This document shows positions 24,837-32,400 of a stretch of 64,000 nt of DNA, piece after piece. This DNA is from Myroides marinus. Its GTDB lineage: Bacteria > Bacteroidota > Bacteroidia > Flavobacteriales > Flavobacteriaceae. A program made the position numbers and the translations under genes. The stretch is taken from positions 62,001 to 126,000 of the forward strand of contig NZ_FNYS01000004.1 of assembly GCF_900109075.1 (NCBI RefSeq), written 5' to 3'. Under the pieces are notes generated by a model. It searched no databases and was not told where the DNA came from. It worked only from the letters and a program-made list of their open reading frames with translations. How positions within the stretch are numbered: position 1 is the stretch's first letter; each line of letters begins with the position of its first letter.

Positions 24837-25916
24837 ATGATGTATCGATTAGAAATACAAAAGCTGTTATTAGAAATAGATGATAATATAGAAGACGCAG
24901 AATTATGTATGCGTCTGATTCGTCAAGGGATACAGATTGCAGATAAACACAATGATTTAGAGTGGGGAGTCGAGATGAGATATAGTCTTATCCACGAAGA
25001 ACGTGCTACTTCTAGCTGTAGTGAGAGTGTAATGGCTTTTGCTTGGATACTGAATGTCTGTGATCAATACCCAGATCAGTTTCACGAGGCAGACTTTTTA
25101 TTAGAATATGAGTGGATGCTTTGCTCGGCTTATAGCAATGCTTCTTTATCTACAGAGCAAATACAAGCTGTAGCGGATGATCTTTATCTTCGATTAGATA
25201 GAAATCAGATTACCAAAAGAGGGTATTACTTTACGATGGCTGAGTATGTTCAGAATTTAGGAGACTATAGAAAGGGGGAGGAATATATCAAGTTAGCTAT
25301 GCAGGAGCCTTTTGATGAAGAGAATGTAGAGATAATGGAGTATGATTACCGAATAGAGAATTTAGTTCTTATGGAACGCTTCGATGAGGCTATAATGCTG
25401 ATGGAGCAGGTAGAACTTAAAAAGCTAACGAACTTTGCTTTGCCTTTTGAGACTTACTGTGCTATGGCTTACTGTATGGCCAAGACTAAAGATAAACGTG
25501 CTCAGATCTATTTGGATAAAGCTAAAGCTTCTTTTGAGACATTAAGAGAAGTTAATAGTTCGATGTTATACAGTATGACTCGTCTATTATATGCAATGTA
25601 TTTATTAGAAGATGAAATGATGTGGGATATCTTTGAACGTATCGCTGATTGGGAAATAGGAGCGGAAGATGATTTGCACTTTATGTTGACAAGACATGCC
25701 GCAATGATTTGCTCTCAAGGAGGAACGAAAGAATTAAAGTTGTCACCGAGAGTATCTTACTATGAAGCAAATGGAATGTATGATTTGAATAAGCTATATC
25801 ATTATTTTGATGAGGTAGCTACTCAGTTAGGTCTTCGCTTTGACAAGCGCAATGGCAGTGACTTTTGCTCAAATGAATACAGAGAATTAAAAGTAATGAA
25901 TGGACTAAAATTATAG
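24837..25916 (+). CDS. Helical (TPR-like) protein of the Hsp90 operon, paralog A
   Basis: This 359-residue, all-helical-looking acidic protein is paralogous along its whole length to the next gene. Shared blocks are ADKHNDLEWG, FAWILN, EYEWMLCSAYSNASLS, and IADWEIGAED near the C-terminus. The periodic helices (for example MERFDEAIMLMEQVELKKL) resemble tetratricopeptide pairs, but a canonical TPR signature is weak. It starts 4 bases after the Hsp90-like stop. No catalytic residues stand out. A co-chaperone or client role is inferred from the operon. Confidence 0.75.
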   Translation: MMYRLEIQKLLLEIDDNIEDAELCMRLIRQGIQIADKHNDLEWGVEMRYSLIHEERATSSCSESVMAFAWILNVCDQYPDQFHEADFLLEYEWMLCSAYSNASLSTEQIQAVADDLYLRLDRNQITKRGYYFTMAEYVQNLGDYRKGEEYIKLAMQEPFDEENVEIMEYDYRIENLVLMERFDEAIMLMEQVELKKLTNFALPFETYCAMAYCMAKTKDKRAQIYLDKAKASFETLREVNSSMLYSMTRLLYAMYLLEDEMMWDIFERIADWEIGAEDDLHFMLTRHAAMICSQGGTKELKLSPRVSYYEANGMYDLNKLYHYFDEVATQLGLRFDKRNGSDFCSNEYRELKVMNGLKL

Positions 25917-25918
25917 CT

Positions 25919-26980
25919 ATGAATTATAATCTAGAAATACAGAAAATCTTATTAAAGGTAGAAGAATTACCTAGTTTTAGCGATAAGGTAAAAGCATTGA
26001 AAGAGGCTATTGCTCTTGCTGATAAACACAACGATCTTGATTGGGGATTTGACTTGAGATTGACGTTAATTCAAAAGGAAAGAAATACATCTAAGTGTGA
26101 GGAGAGTTTCCCTGCTTTTGCGTGGATATTAAATGCTAGTGATTCTAATGAAGATTATTTTGATGAGTCAGAGTTCTTGTGGGAGTATAAGTGGATGTTC
26201 TGTTCTGCTTACCGCAATGCTTCACTATCGCTTGATCAAATCAAAGGAATTGGTAATGATCTGAGACAACGCCTAAAAAAGAATGGATATAGTGATAGAG
26301 CGTATTACAACGTGATGACAGGGTATGCATTACACTTGAGAGACTATAAACTAGCACAGGAGTATATAGAGCTTGCAGATGCTGAGATATTAGATGATAT
26401 GGCTAATTGTCCTGCATGTGAATTAGATACTAAAGTAGAGACTTTATTAGACTTAGGACATATAGATGAGTCATTGATTAAAGCACAAGATTTGATTAAT
26501 AAGAAGTTGACTTGTTATTCTATGCCTTTCCAAACGTTCTGTAGTTTCGCATACAAACTTCATGAAGCAGGTGATGAGAGAGCGTCTATTTACTTTGATA
26601 AAGCTTTAGATGAATATCACGCACATGATCAATATGATAGTTCAGTAGGGTACTCTATGGGGTTGTTAGTAGCGTATATGTATAAGGTTAATCATCCAGA
26701 ATTATGGGACTTCTTCTCTCGTATAGCTGAATGGCAGATAGGAGCAGAGGATATCCATATTTATAACTTTGCTAAGTATATGGCTCCGATTATGAAAGGA
26801 GAAGGACAGGTAGAGTTGAACTTATCTCCACTGTTGCCTTATTATCAAGAATCAGGAGTGTATCAGTTGTCTGAATTGTTTAGTTACTTTAAAGAGACTG
26901 CATATGATTATGCAGATCGCTTTGATCAACGTAATAATAATAGCAATTATAGAAAAGAAGTAGATGCTGCTTTAGCATAA
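25919..26980 (+). CDS. Helical (TPR-like) protein of the Hsp90 operon, paralog B
   Basis: This 353-residue duplicate of the preceding gene starts 2 bases after its stop. The same blocks are present (ADKHNDLDWG, FAWILNASD, YKWMFCSAYRNASLS, IAEWQIGAED), roughly half of the residues in these blocks being identical. It has an internal CPAC (about 161-164) that paralog A lacks. The two copies have clearly diverged, which suggests distinct roles or a heterodimer. It is the last gene of the operon, with a strong terminator after it. Confidence 0.75.
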   Translation: MNYNLEIQKILLKVEELPSFSDKVKALKEAIALADKHNDLDWGFDLRLTLIQKERNTSKCEESFPAFAWILNASDSNEDYFDESEFLWEYKWMFCSAYRNASLSLDQIKGIGNDLRQRLKKNGYSDRAYYNVMTGYALHLRDYKLAQEYIELADAEILDDMANCPACELDTKVETLLDLGHIDESLIKAQDLINKKLTCYSMPFQTFCSFAYKLHEAGDERASIYFDKALDEYHAHDQYDSSVGYSMGLLVAYMYKVNHPELWDFFSRIAEWQIGAEDIHIYNFAKYMAPIMKGEGQVELNLSPLLPYYQESGVYQLSELFSYFKETAYDYADRFDQRNNNSNYRKEVDAALA

Positions 26981-26993
26981 TTAAATAAAACAC

Positions 26994-27033
26994 AAAGCCC
27001 GAACCTTATATTTATAAAGTTCGGGCTTTTTTT
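26994..27033. terminator. Strong bidirectional terminator
   Basis: AAAGCCCGAAC and GTTCGGGCTTT form an 11-bp stem followed by T residues on the plus strand. It separates the Hsp90-like operon from the convergent acidic-protein gene. Confidence 0.9.
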
Positions 27034-27039
27034 ATATGG

Positions 27040-28347
27040 TTAGAATAAACTAATCTGTCCAATTTGTTCAGTAGTAGATGACTTCTTCTCTTTTTTCTTT
27101 TCTTTCTTAGGTTTAGTCTCTGCTTGTTCTGCTTCTACAGTTTCTAAGTCAAATATTTCTATTTGCATTACATCTTTAGCTTGAGTAACCTCGATCTCAG
27201 TTTTACCGTAGTGAGCAGGTTCTTCTTCTTTTAAAGACTCTTCATTCTCAGGTTTTACTACTAAGTCATCTGCATCTACATTAATACCTGTTTTTGCAAT
27301 ATTAAATAACTCATTATACTTTGGATTGCTAAAGGCTACTTTTTCTTTCGTACTTGTAGGCTCTTCTGATTCTATGCGATCCTCAGTTGTGATTCTTTCC
27401 CAGTCAAGCTTAGGTAGTGCTTCTGGCATAGAAGACATGAACAAGTCACTCTCTGTATCATAGATTGTTTCTTGAGTAGGAAAAACTTCTTTAGAAGTTA
27501 TTTCACTTTGTAGTTCTGTTTCTTCAGTTGTAGCGAAGATTGTTTCTTCAATAGAAAGTTCCTTTATATGTTCTATAGAAGTAATATCCTCTTCTTGTTC
27601 TGTTACTATTTCTTCTAGAATAGTTTCTTTTATATCGTTGTTTCCTTCAATAGTAGGAGTTGTAGTAAGTTCTACTTCTTCTAGAATAGTTTCCTCAATA
27701 TTGTTATTCTCCTCTATAATTGGAGCTGCTGTAAGTTCTAGTTCTTTAATTTCTAGTTCTAGTACAGGGCTTGCTTCTTCTGTTGTATTTGGAGTAACAG
27801 TCTCTTCTTCTTGTTCACCAGCAAAAGCTTCACTAAAGTCAAATAGTATAGGCATCTCTATCTGATCTGTTTTAGTTGGAGTATTTTCTACCTCTTCTAG
27901 TACAAGTGTTTTTCCTGGTTTGTTTTCAGTTTGTTCTTCTGTTAGCACATCATCTTGTAATAGTTCTTCGTCAACTATCGTAATATCCTCTTCTTTCGCA
28001 AAGATGTCTAACTTATTATTAAGCTCTGTAATTAATCGTTTAATCTTTTTGATATGTAAGTCCTCGCTGAATAATTCTTTAGCGTATACTGCATCTAAAA
28101 GCTTATATAGTGAATATGCTTCATGATATTTTAGAACCAAAGAATGCTTTCTATTGTGGTCTAGTATAGATACCTGTTTCTGTATGTTTTTAGCCTTATC
28201 TTCTAACTTGTTGATTAAATCTTCTTTGATGCTTATAAGGAGAGCGTCAGTTACGTTTTCTACGATATAATCATCAGTATGCTTAACCATTTTTATGACT
28301 GTAAGCAATACGTCATTATTTAACTTAAGTTGAATTTTTGCAATCAT
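27040..28347 (-). CDS. Acidic low-complexity protein ending in a clamp-binding-like motif
   Basis: The frame opens at a TTG (28383); the ATG at 28347 (MIAKIQLKLNNDVLL) is preferred, giving 435 residues. The first 120 residues look folded and helical. Residues about 120-390 are a very acidic Glu/Thr-rich linker with an internal repeat of about 22 residues (ending EETILEEVE and KETILEEIV). A lysine-rich patch KPKKEKKKEKK follows, and the protein ends in QISLF, which fits the bacterial sliding-clamp peptide QL(S/D)LF. There is no signal peptide. A replication- or repair-linked role is inference. No family was recognised. Confidence 0.7.
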   Translation of the reverse strand: MIAKIQLKLNNDVLLTVIKMVKHTDDYIVENVTDALLISIKEDLINKLEDKAKNIQKQVSILDHNRKHSLVLKYHEAYSLYKLLDAVYAKELFSEDLHIKKIKRLITELNNKLDIFAKEEDITIVDEELLQDDVLTEEQTENKPGKTLVLEEVENTPTKTDQIEMPILFDFSEAFAGEQEEETVTPNTTEEASPVLELEIKELELTAAPIIEENNNIEETILEEVELTTTPTIEGNNDIKETILEEIVTEQEEDITSIEHIKELSIEETIFATTEETELQSEITSKEVFPTQETIYDTESDLFMSSMPEALPKLDWERITTEDRIESEEPTSTKEKVAFSNPKYNELFNIAKTGINVDADDLVVKPENEESLKEEEPAHYGKTEIEVTQAKDVMQIEIFDLETVEAEQAETKPKKEKKKEKKSSTTEQIGQISLF

Positions 28348-28789
28348 TGTACTAGCGAAAAGGCTTATTATATTAAGGTTCAAGAAAGTTCACAAAATAA
28401 TGAAAAAATATTGTAAGAACTAAGGGTTTAGCAGAAAATATTATTGTTTACAATGTAGTGATATCAATAGATTCGAAGGTTTTTATGTTCTGTTTTTAAA
28501 AGTCTGATAATGATTGGTATAGAATAATTACTATTCTGTTTTTAGTGATTGAGTATTAGTCGGCTACTATATACTAATAATGTGTCTAACTTTTTTAGAA
28601 TGACATAATTTAAGTATTTAGAAGTTTTAATTCTGAATACTGAAATGAATTATGAAAATAGTCAAACAATGACGTAATATAAGTCGCAAAATGTGTTACA
28701 ATCGTTTTTTATCAGTAACTTTATATAGGAAATTAAGAAGGGAACTTAATTGTATTTCTATAAGATTATTAATATTAAAATAGTAAGAT
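28348..28789. other. 442-base divergent intergenic region
   Basis: No gene was seen. AATTAAG and CTTAATT form an inverted repeat (about 28731-28751) about 38 bases before the D-lactate dehydrogenase ATG; it is a possible operator or leader hairpin. Confidence 0.4.
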
Positions 28790-29791
28790 ATGAAGATTGC
28801 TTTTTTCTCAACGCAACCTTATGATGTAACTTTCTTTAATAAAGAAAATAAACAATTTGACTTTGAATTAGAATACTTCGAAACAGGATTAGAAGAACAG
28901 ACAGTTGGTTTGGTAACTGAAGATACTGACGTAGTATGTGTATTCGTAAATGATAAAGTAGATGCTGAGGTGATCCAACGCCTAGCAGAGAAGAAGATTA
29001 AATACATCGCACTTCGTTGTGCAGGATTTAATAATGTGGATTTAGACGCAGCTCATAAACACAATATCAGAGTATGTCGTGTACCGGCATATTCACCAGA
29101 AGCAGTAGCAGAGCATACATTAGCGATGTTATTTACTTTAAACAGAAAAATACACAAAGCTTATAACCGAGTGAGAGAGCAAAACTTCTCTTTAAATGGG
29201 CTGTTGGGAACTAATATCTATAAGAAAACTGTAGGTATTATAGGTACAGGTAATATCGGTAGTGTATTCTGTAGAATGATGAAAGCATTAGGTACAGAGG
29301 TACTAGCTTATGACGTGTATCCTAATAAAGCACTTGAAGCAGATGGAACAGTTAGGTATGTAGAACTTGATGAATTATTCACTAAGTCTGATATTATCTC
29401 TCTACACTGTCCGTTAACACCAGAGACCTTACACATTATTAATGAAGAGAATATTCAGAAAATGAAAGATGGTGTAATGTTAATCAATACGAGTAGAGGT
29501 AAACTAATAGATACACATGCTATCATTCAAGGTCTTAGAAATAAGAAAATTGGTGCATTGGGTATCGATGTGTATGAACAAGAAGAGAAGGTGTTCTTTA
29601 GAGATTTGTCAGGAACTATCTTAGAGGATGAACGTCTACAGTTATTGACATCATTCCCTAATGTGTTAGTTACTGCTCACCAAGCTTTCTTTACTGATGA
29701 AGCGTTAACACAAATCGCCTTTGTAACTCTTGATAATTTAAAACAATTAAGTACTACTAATGAGATAGTAGGACGAGTAGCAGAGTTATAA
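28790..29791 (+). CDS. ldhA: D-lactate dehydrogenase (fermentative, NAD-dependent)
   Basis: The 333-residue D-2-hydroxyacid dehydrogenase reduces pyruvate to D-lactate with NADH in the cytoplasm. The Rossmann motif is GIIGTGNIGSVF (149-160), with the catalytic set Arg236 (NTSRGKL), Glu263 (DVYEQEE) and His297 (TAHQAFFT). The residues around the active site (HQAFFTDEA, YSPEAVAEH) match the LdhA group rather than glycerate or phosphoglycerate dehydrogenases. It is monocistronic with its own terminator. Confidence 0.9.
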   Translation: MKIAFFSTQPYDVTFFNKENKQFDFELEYFETGLEEQTVGLVTEDTDVVCVFVNDKVDAEVIQRLAEKKIKYIALRCAGFNNVDLDAAHKHNIRVCRVPAYSPEAVAEHTLAMLFTLNRKIHKAYNRVREQNFSLNGLLGTNIYKKTVGIIGTGNIGSVFCRMMKALGTEVLAYDVYPNKALEADGTVRYVELDELFTKSDIISLHCPLTPETLHIINEENIQKMKDGVMLINTSRGKLIDTHAIIQGLRNKKIGALGIDVYEQEEKVFFRDLSGTILEDERLQLLTSFPNVLVTAHQAFFTDEALTQIAFVTLDNLKQLSTTNEIVGRVAEL

Positions 29792-29813
29792 AAGATAATA
29801 GTATTAATATAGA

Positions 29814-29846
29814 AAAGGGAGTTCAAATCATTGAACTCCCTTTCTG
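29814..29846 (+). terminator. Terminator of ldhA
   Basis: AAAGGGAGTTCAA and TTGAACTCCCTTT form a perfect 13-bp stem with an ATCA loop, followed by a short T-rich tract. Confidence 0.85.
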
Positions 29847-29891
29847 TTTTTATGGATTAGGTTTTGCCATTTCATAGAAGAAAATTAGAAT

Positions 29892-29920
29892 AAAAAAGGA
29901 GAGTACTAATTACTCTCCTT
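29892..29920 (-). terminator. Minus-strand hairpin terminator (distal)
   Basis: AAGGAGAGTA and TACTCTCCTT form a 10-bp stem with a 5-base loop and a U-run on the minus strand. It is a second, back-up stop after the hairpin at 29946. Confidence 0.75.
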
Positions 29921-29940
29921 AGGTGTTTGTAAATAAGTAA

Positions 29941-29970
29941 AAGACAGGTATTTATGAGATACCTGCCTTT
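29941..29970 (-). terminator. Minus-strand hairpin terminator (proximal)
   Basis: CAGGTAT and ATACCTG pair around a 7-base loop, with a U-rich tract on the minus strand. It lies 23 bases after the barrel gene's stop. Confidence 0.65.
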
Positions 29971-29992
29971 TGTAATAATCGAATATAACTAA

Positions 29993-32362
29993 CTAATTGC
30001 TTCTATTTTTATCTTCAAAGTTTGCTTCTTTGATAGCTTTTTTGTTGTTAGAATTACCGAACGTGTATGAAGCACTGATACTAAATCTACGTGAGTTCCA
30101 TGTGTTGCTGTAAGTCTGTATATTGTCTTTATAGAACATTGTTCCTTTGCTTTTACCAGTATTGAATATATCAGACAAAGTCATATTTATGTTCAGCTTT
30201 TTATCTAATAGAGCTAGTTTAGTACCAAATGATAATGTACTATAAGAGCTGTAATGTGTATTGTCTTCTTTGTTTGGTAATTGGTGATACCAGTTAAGTA
30301 ATAGTTTTAACGTCTTTGAGCTATTCACGTTGAACGTGTTCTGTGAATAGTAAGAGAATGTTGTACCTTTTTGACCTATTTGGGTAGCTTCTTTACTTCT
30401 ATAGTAAGGTGCAGATAAGATATAATCACCTCCAGTGTTTGTCTCCCACCACGCAGTGATAGAGTTGTTATAAGAGATATCTATACCATAGTTATCACTA
30501 TTAAGCATATTGTAACTAGTACTGCTGTATATTCCATTTTCGTATTTGCTTAATTGATCAAATGAGTTCGTCATATGATAGTAATTAAGATTCACAGATA
30601 AAGCTCCATCAAATACATAACTCAATTCGTAGTTGTTATTATAAGAAGGGTTTAGCTCTGGATTACCTTGAAAATAAGTAAAACTATTAGAATAATACTT
30701 AAACGGATTCAACATATTAGAGTTTGGTCTGTTGATACGTTTAGAGTAATTAAAGCTAAATGTATGAGTCTCGTTAGGTGTAAATGATATATAAGCAGTA
30801 GGAAATAACTTGCCATAAGATTTAGTAAATTCCTCTTTAGTTTCTAGTAATTCGCCTGTGGCACTAGTCTGTTCATATCTCAATCCTCCTTTTACGCTCC
30901 ATTTGTCAGATAACTTTTTACTCATACTGAAGTATGCTGCATAGTTATCTTCATTATAGTTAAAACGATTACTTTTAGTCAAGTCTAGTACTGGAGTATT
31001 ATTGATTATATTAAAGTACGTTACAGAAGCTTTGTTATCAAAGTTGGTATACTTAGCCCCTAGTTCTATATCAGCCCAAGACAAGGTATAGTTTAAATCT
31101 GCATTAACACTGTATACTTGATACTTTAAGTAGTTAGTGTATGTAGAGTTTCTTTTCATCAAGAATTGTGAATCATAATCCTTAATATTAAAAGTTTGGT
31201 CAGGCTCATTAGAGAAGTAGTTAGCACCTATAGATAATTTACTTCCTAATGTGTCTAGCTTCTGATCAAAGAACACATTCGCTGTGTGATATAAGTTTTT
31301 ACTATCAGAATTATTAATAGTATTGATAATAGAATCTACAACTGTAAAAGGAGCACTCTTATAAGTACCTTTTGACACATTAGAAGGATTACTAGTAGCT
31401 CTAGTAAAGTTGTACGATCCACCTATTAATGCATTATCCGTTAACTGATAATTCGTAGTCATACTCGCACTTCTATTTTTATATAAGTTATGCGAAGTAT
31501 TCTCAGTACCCATATAGTTATTTTTATCCTGATAAGTGATATCATTTGTCCATGAGTTATTGCTATTATTAACATTACCCTTTAGCATCACGCTCCACTT
31601 TTTATTTTGGTAGTTTAAGCTTCCATTTCCACCTATCACATTAAAGTTGTTATAAGAGTAGTTAGAGCTCACTGTACCATACATTCCCATGCGCTTATTC
31701 TTTTTAAGTACGATGTTGATAATACCACCATTACCAGAAGCCTCGTATTTAGCAGAAGGCGTAGTGATAACTTCTATTTTTTCGATATCATCAGAGCGTA
31801 GAGTACGTAAGTAATTCGTTAGAGCATCGCCAGATAGCTCTAGCATTTTATCATCTATCATAATCTTTACATTACTTTTACCTACGATGCTAATCTTATC
31901 ATCCTTTACCTTAATCATTGGGGTAGTAGCTAATGCTTCTAATGCATCCATTCCTTGAGAAGCGATACTATTAGCTGTATTGTACACTAGTCTATCCACT
32001 TTGCGTTCTACTAATCTTTTTTCAGCTTGTAGTACTATCTCTTCTAATTGGTTATCACTTTTTACTGAGATAGTCTTTAAATCTAAATCTTTTGTAATCT
32101 CTAGTTTTTGTTCATTTACCAGTTGCCCTAGATAGAATATTTTAAATATATAATCTCCTGAGTTTACCTCTTCAATAGAGAATAGACCAGTCTCATCACT
32201 AAAACTCTGTTTAACGAAAGTCTCGTCCGTTTTTAGCAATTGTATTTCAGCGTAGTCAACAGGTTTATTTGTTTGGTCTAACACAGCTCCCTTTATTGAG
32301 AACTGTGCCATTATGACTTGACTACATAGTATGGTTAGTATTACAGTAAAAAGCTTTTTCAT
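29993..32362 (-). CDS. Outer-membrane beta-barrel (TonB-receptor-like), paralog 2
   Basis: This 789-residue protein has a signal peptide (MKKLFTVILTILCSQVIMAQ), a carboxypeptidase-regulatory-like beta-sandwich (about 21-105), a plug-like region with SNVKIMIDDKMLELSGDAL and PSAKYEASGNGGIINIVLK, then a long barrel ending in an aromatic strand RRFSISASYTFG. It belongs to the Bacteroidota outer-membrane barrel group related to TonB-dependent receptors but lacks an obvious TonB box. The ligand is unknown. It is arranged in tandem with a paralog 38 bases upstream. Confidence 0.85.
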   Translation of the reverse strand: MKKLFTVILTILCSQVIMAQFSIKGAVLDQTNKPVDYAEIQLLKTDETFVKQSFSDETGLFSIEEVNSGDYIFKIFYLGQLVNEQKLEITKDLDLKTISVKSDNQLEEIVLQAEKRLVERKVDRLVYNTANSIASQGMDALEALATTPMIKVKDDKISIVGKSNVKIMIDDKMLELSGDALTNYLRTLRSDDIEKIEVITTPSAKYEASGNGGIINIVLKKNKRMGMYGTVSSNYSYNNFNVIGGNGSLNYQNKKWSVMLKGNVNNSNNSWTNDITYQDKNNYMGTENTSHNLYKNRSASMTTNYQLTDNALIGGSYNFTRATSNPSNVSKGTYKSAPFTVVDSIINTINNSDSKNLYHTANVFFDQKLDTLGSKLSIGANYFSNEPDQTFNIKDYDSQFLMKRNSTYTNYLKYQVYSVNADLNYTLSWADIELGAKYTNFDNKASVTYFNIINNTPVLDLTKSNRFNYNEDNYAAYFSMSKKLSDKWSVKGGLRYEQTSATGELLETKEEFTKSYGKLFPTAYISFTPNETHTFSFNYSKRINRPNSNMLNPFKYYSNSFTYFQGNPELNPSYNNNYELSYVFDGALSVNLNYYHMTNSFDQLSKYENGIYSSTSYNMLNSDNYGIDISYNNSITAWWETNTGGDYILSAPYYRSKEATQIGQKGTTFSYYSQNTFNVNSSKTLKLLLNWYHQLPNKEDNTHYSSYSTLSFGTKLALLDKKLNINMTLSDIFNTGKSKGTMFYKDNIQTYSNTWNSRRFSISASYTFGNSNNKKAIKEANFEDKNRSN

Positions 32363-32400
32363 CTTTAGTTAGTTATTCGTTTAAGTAAGGTTGTTATATT

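Noticed and set aside
27600..27760. DNA-level tandem repeat as a separate element
   Set aside because: It is the in-frame internal repeat of the acidic protein and needs no other explanation.
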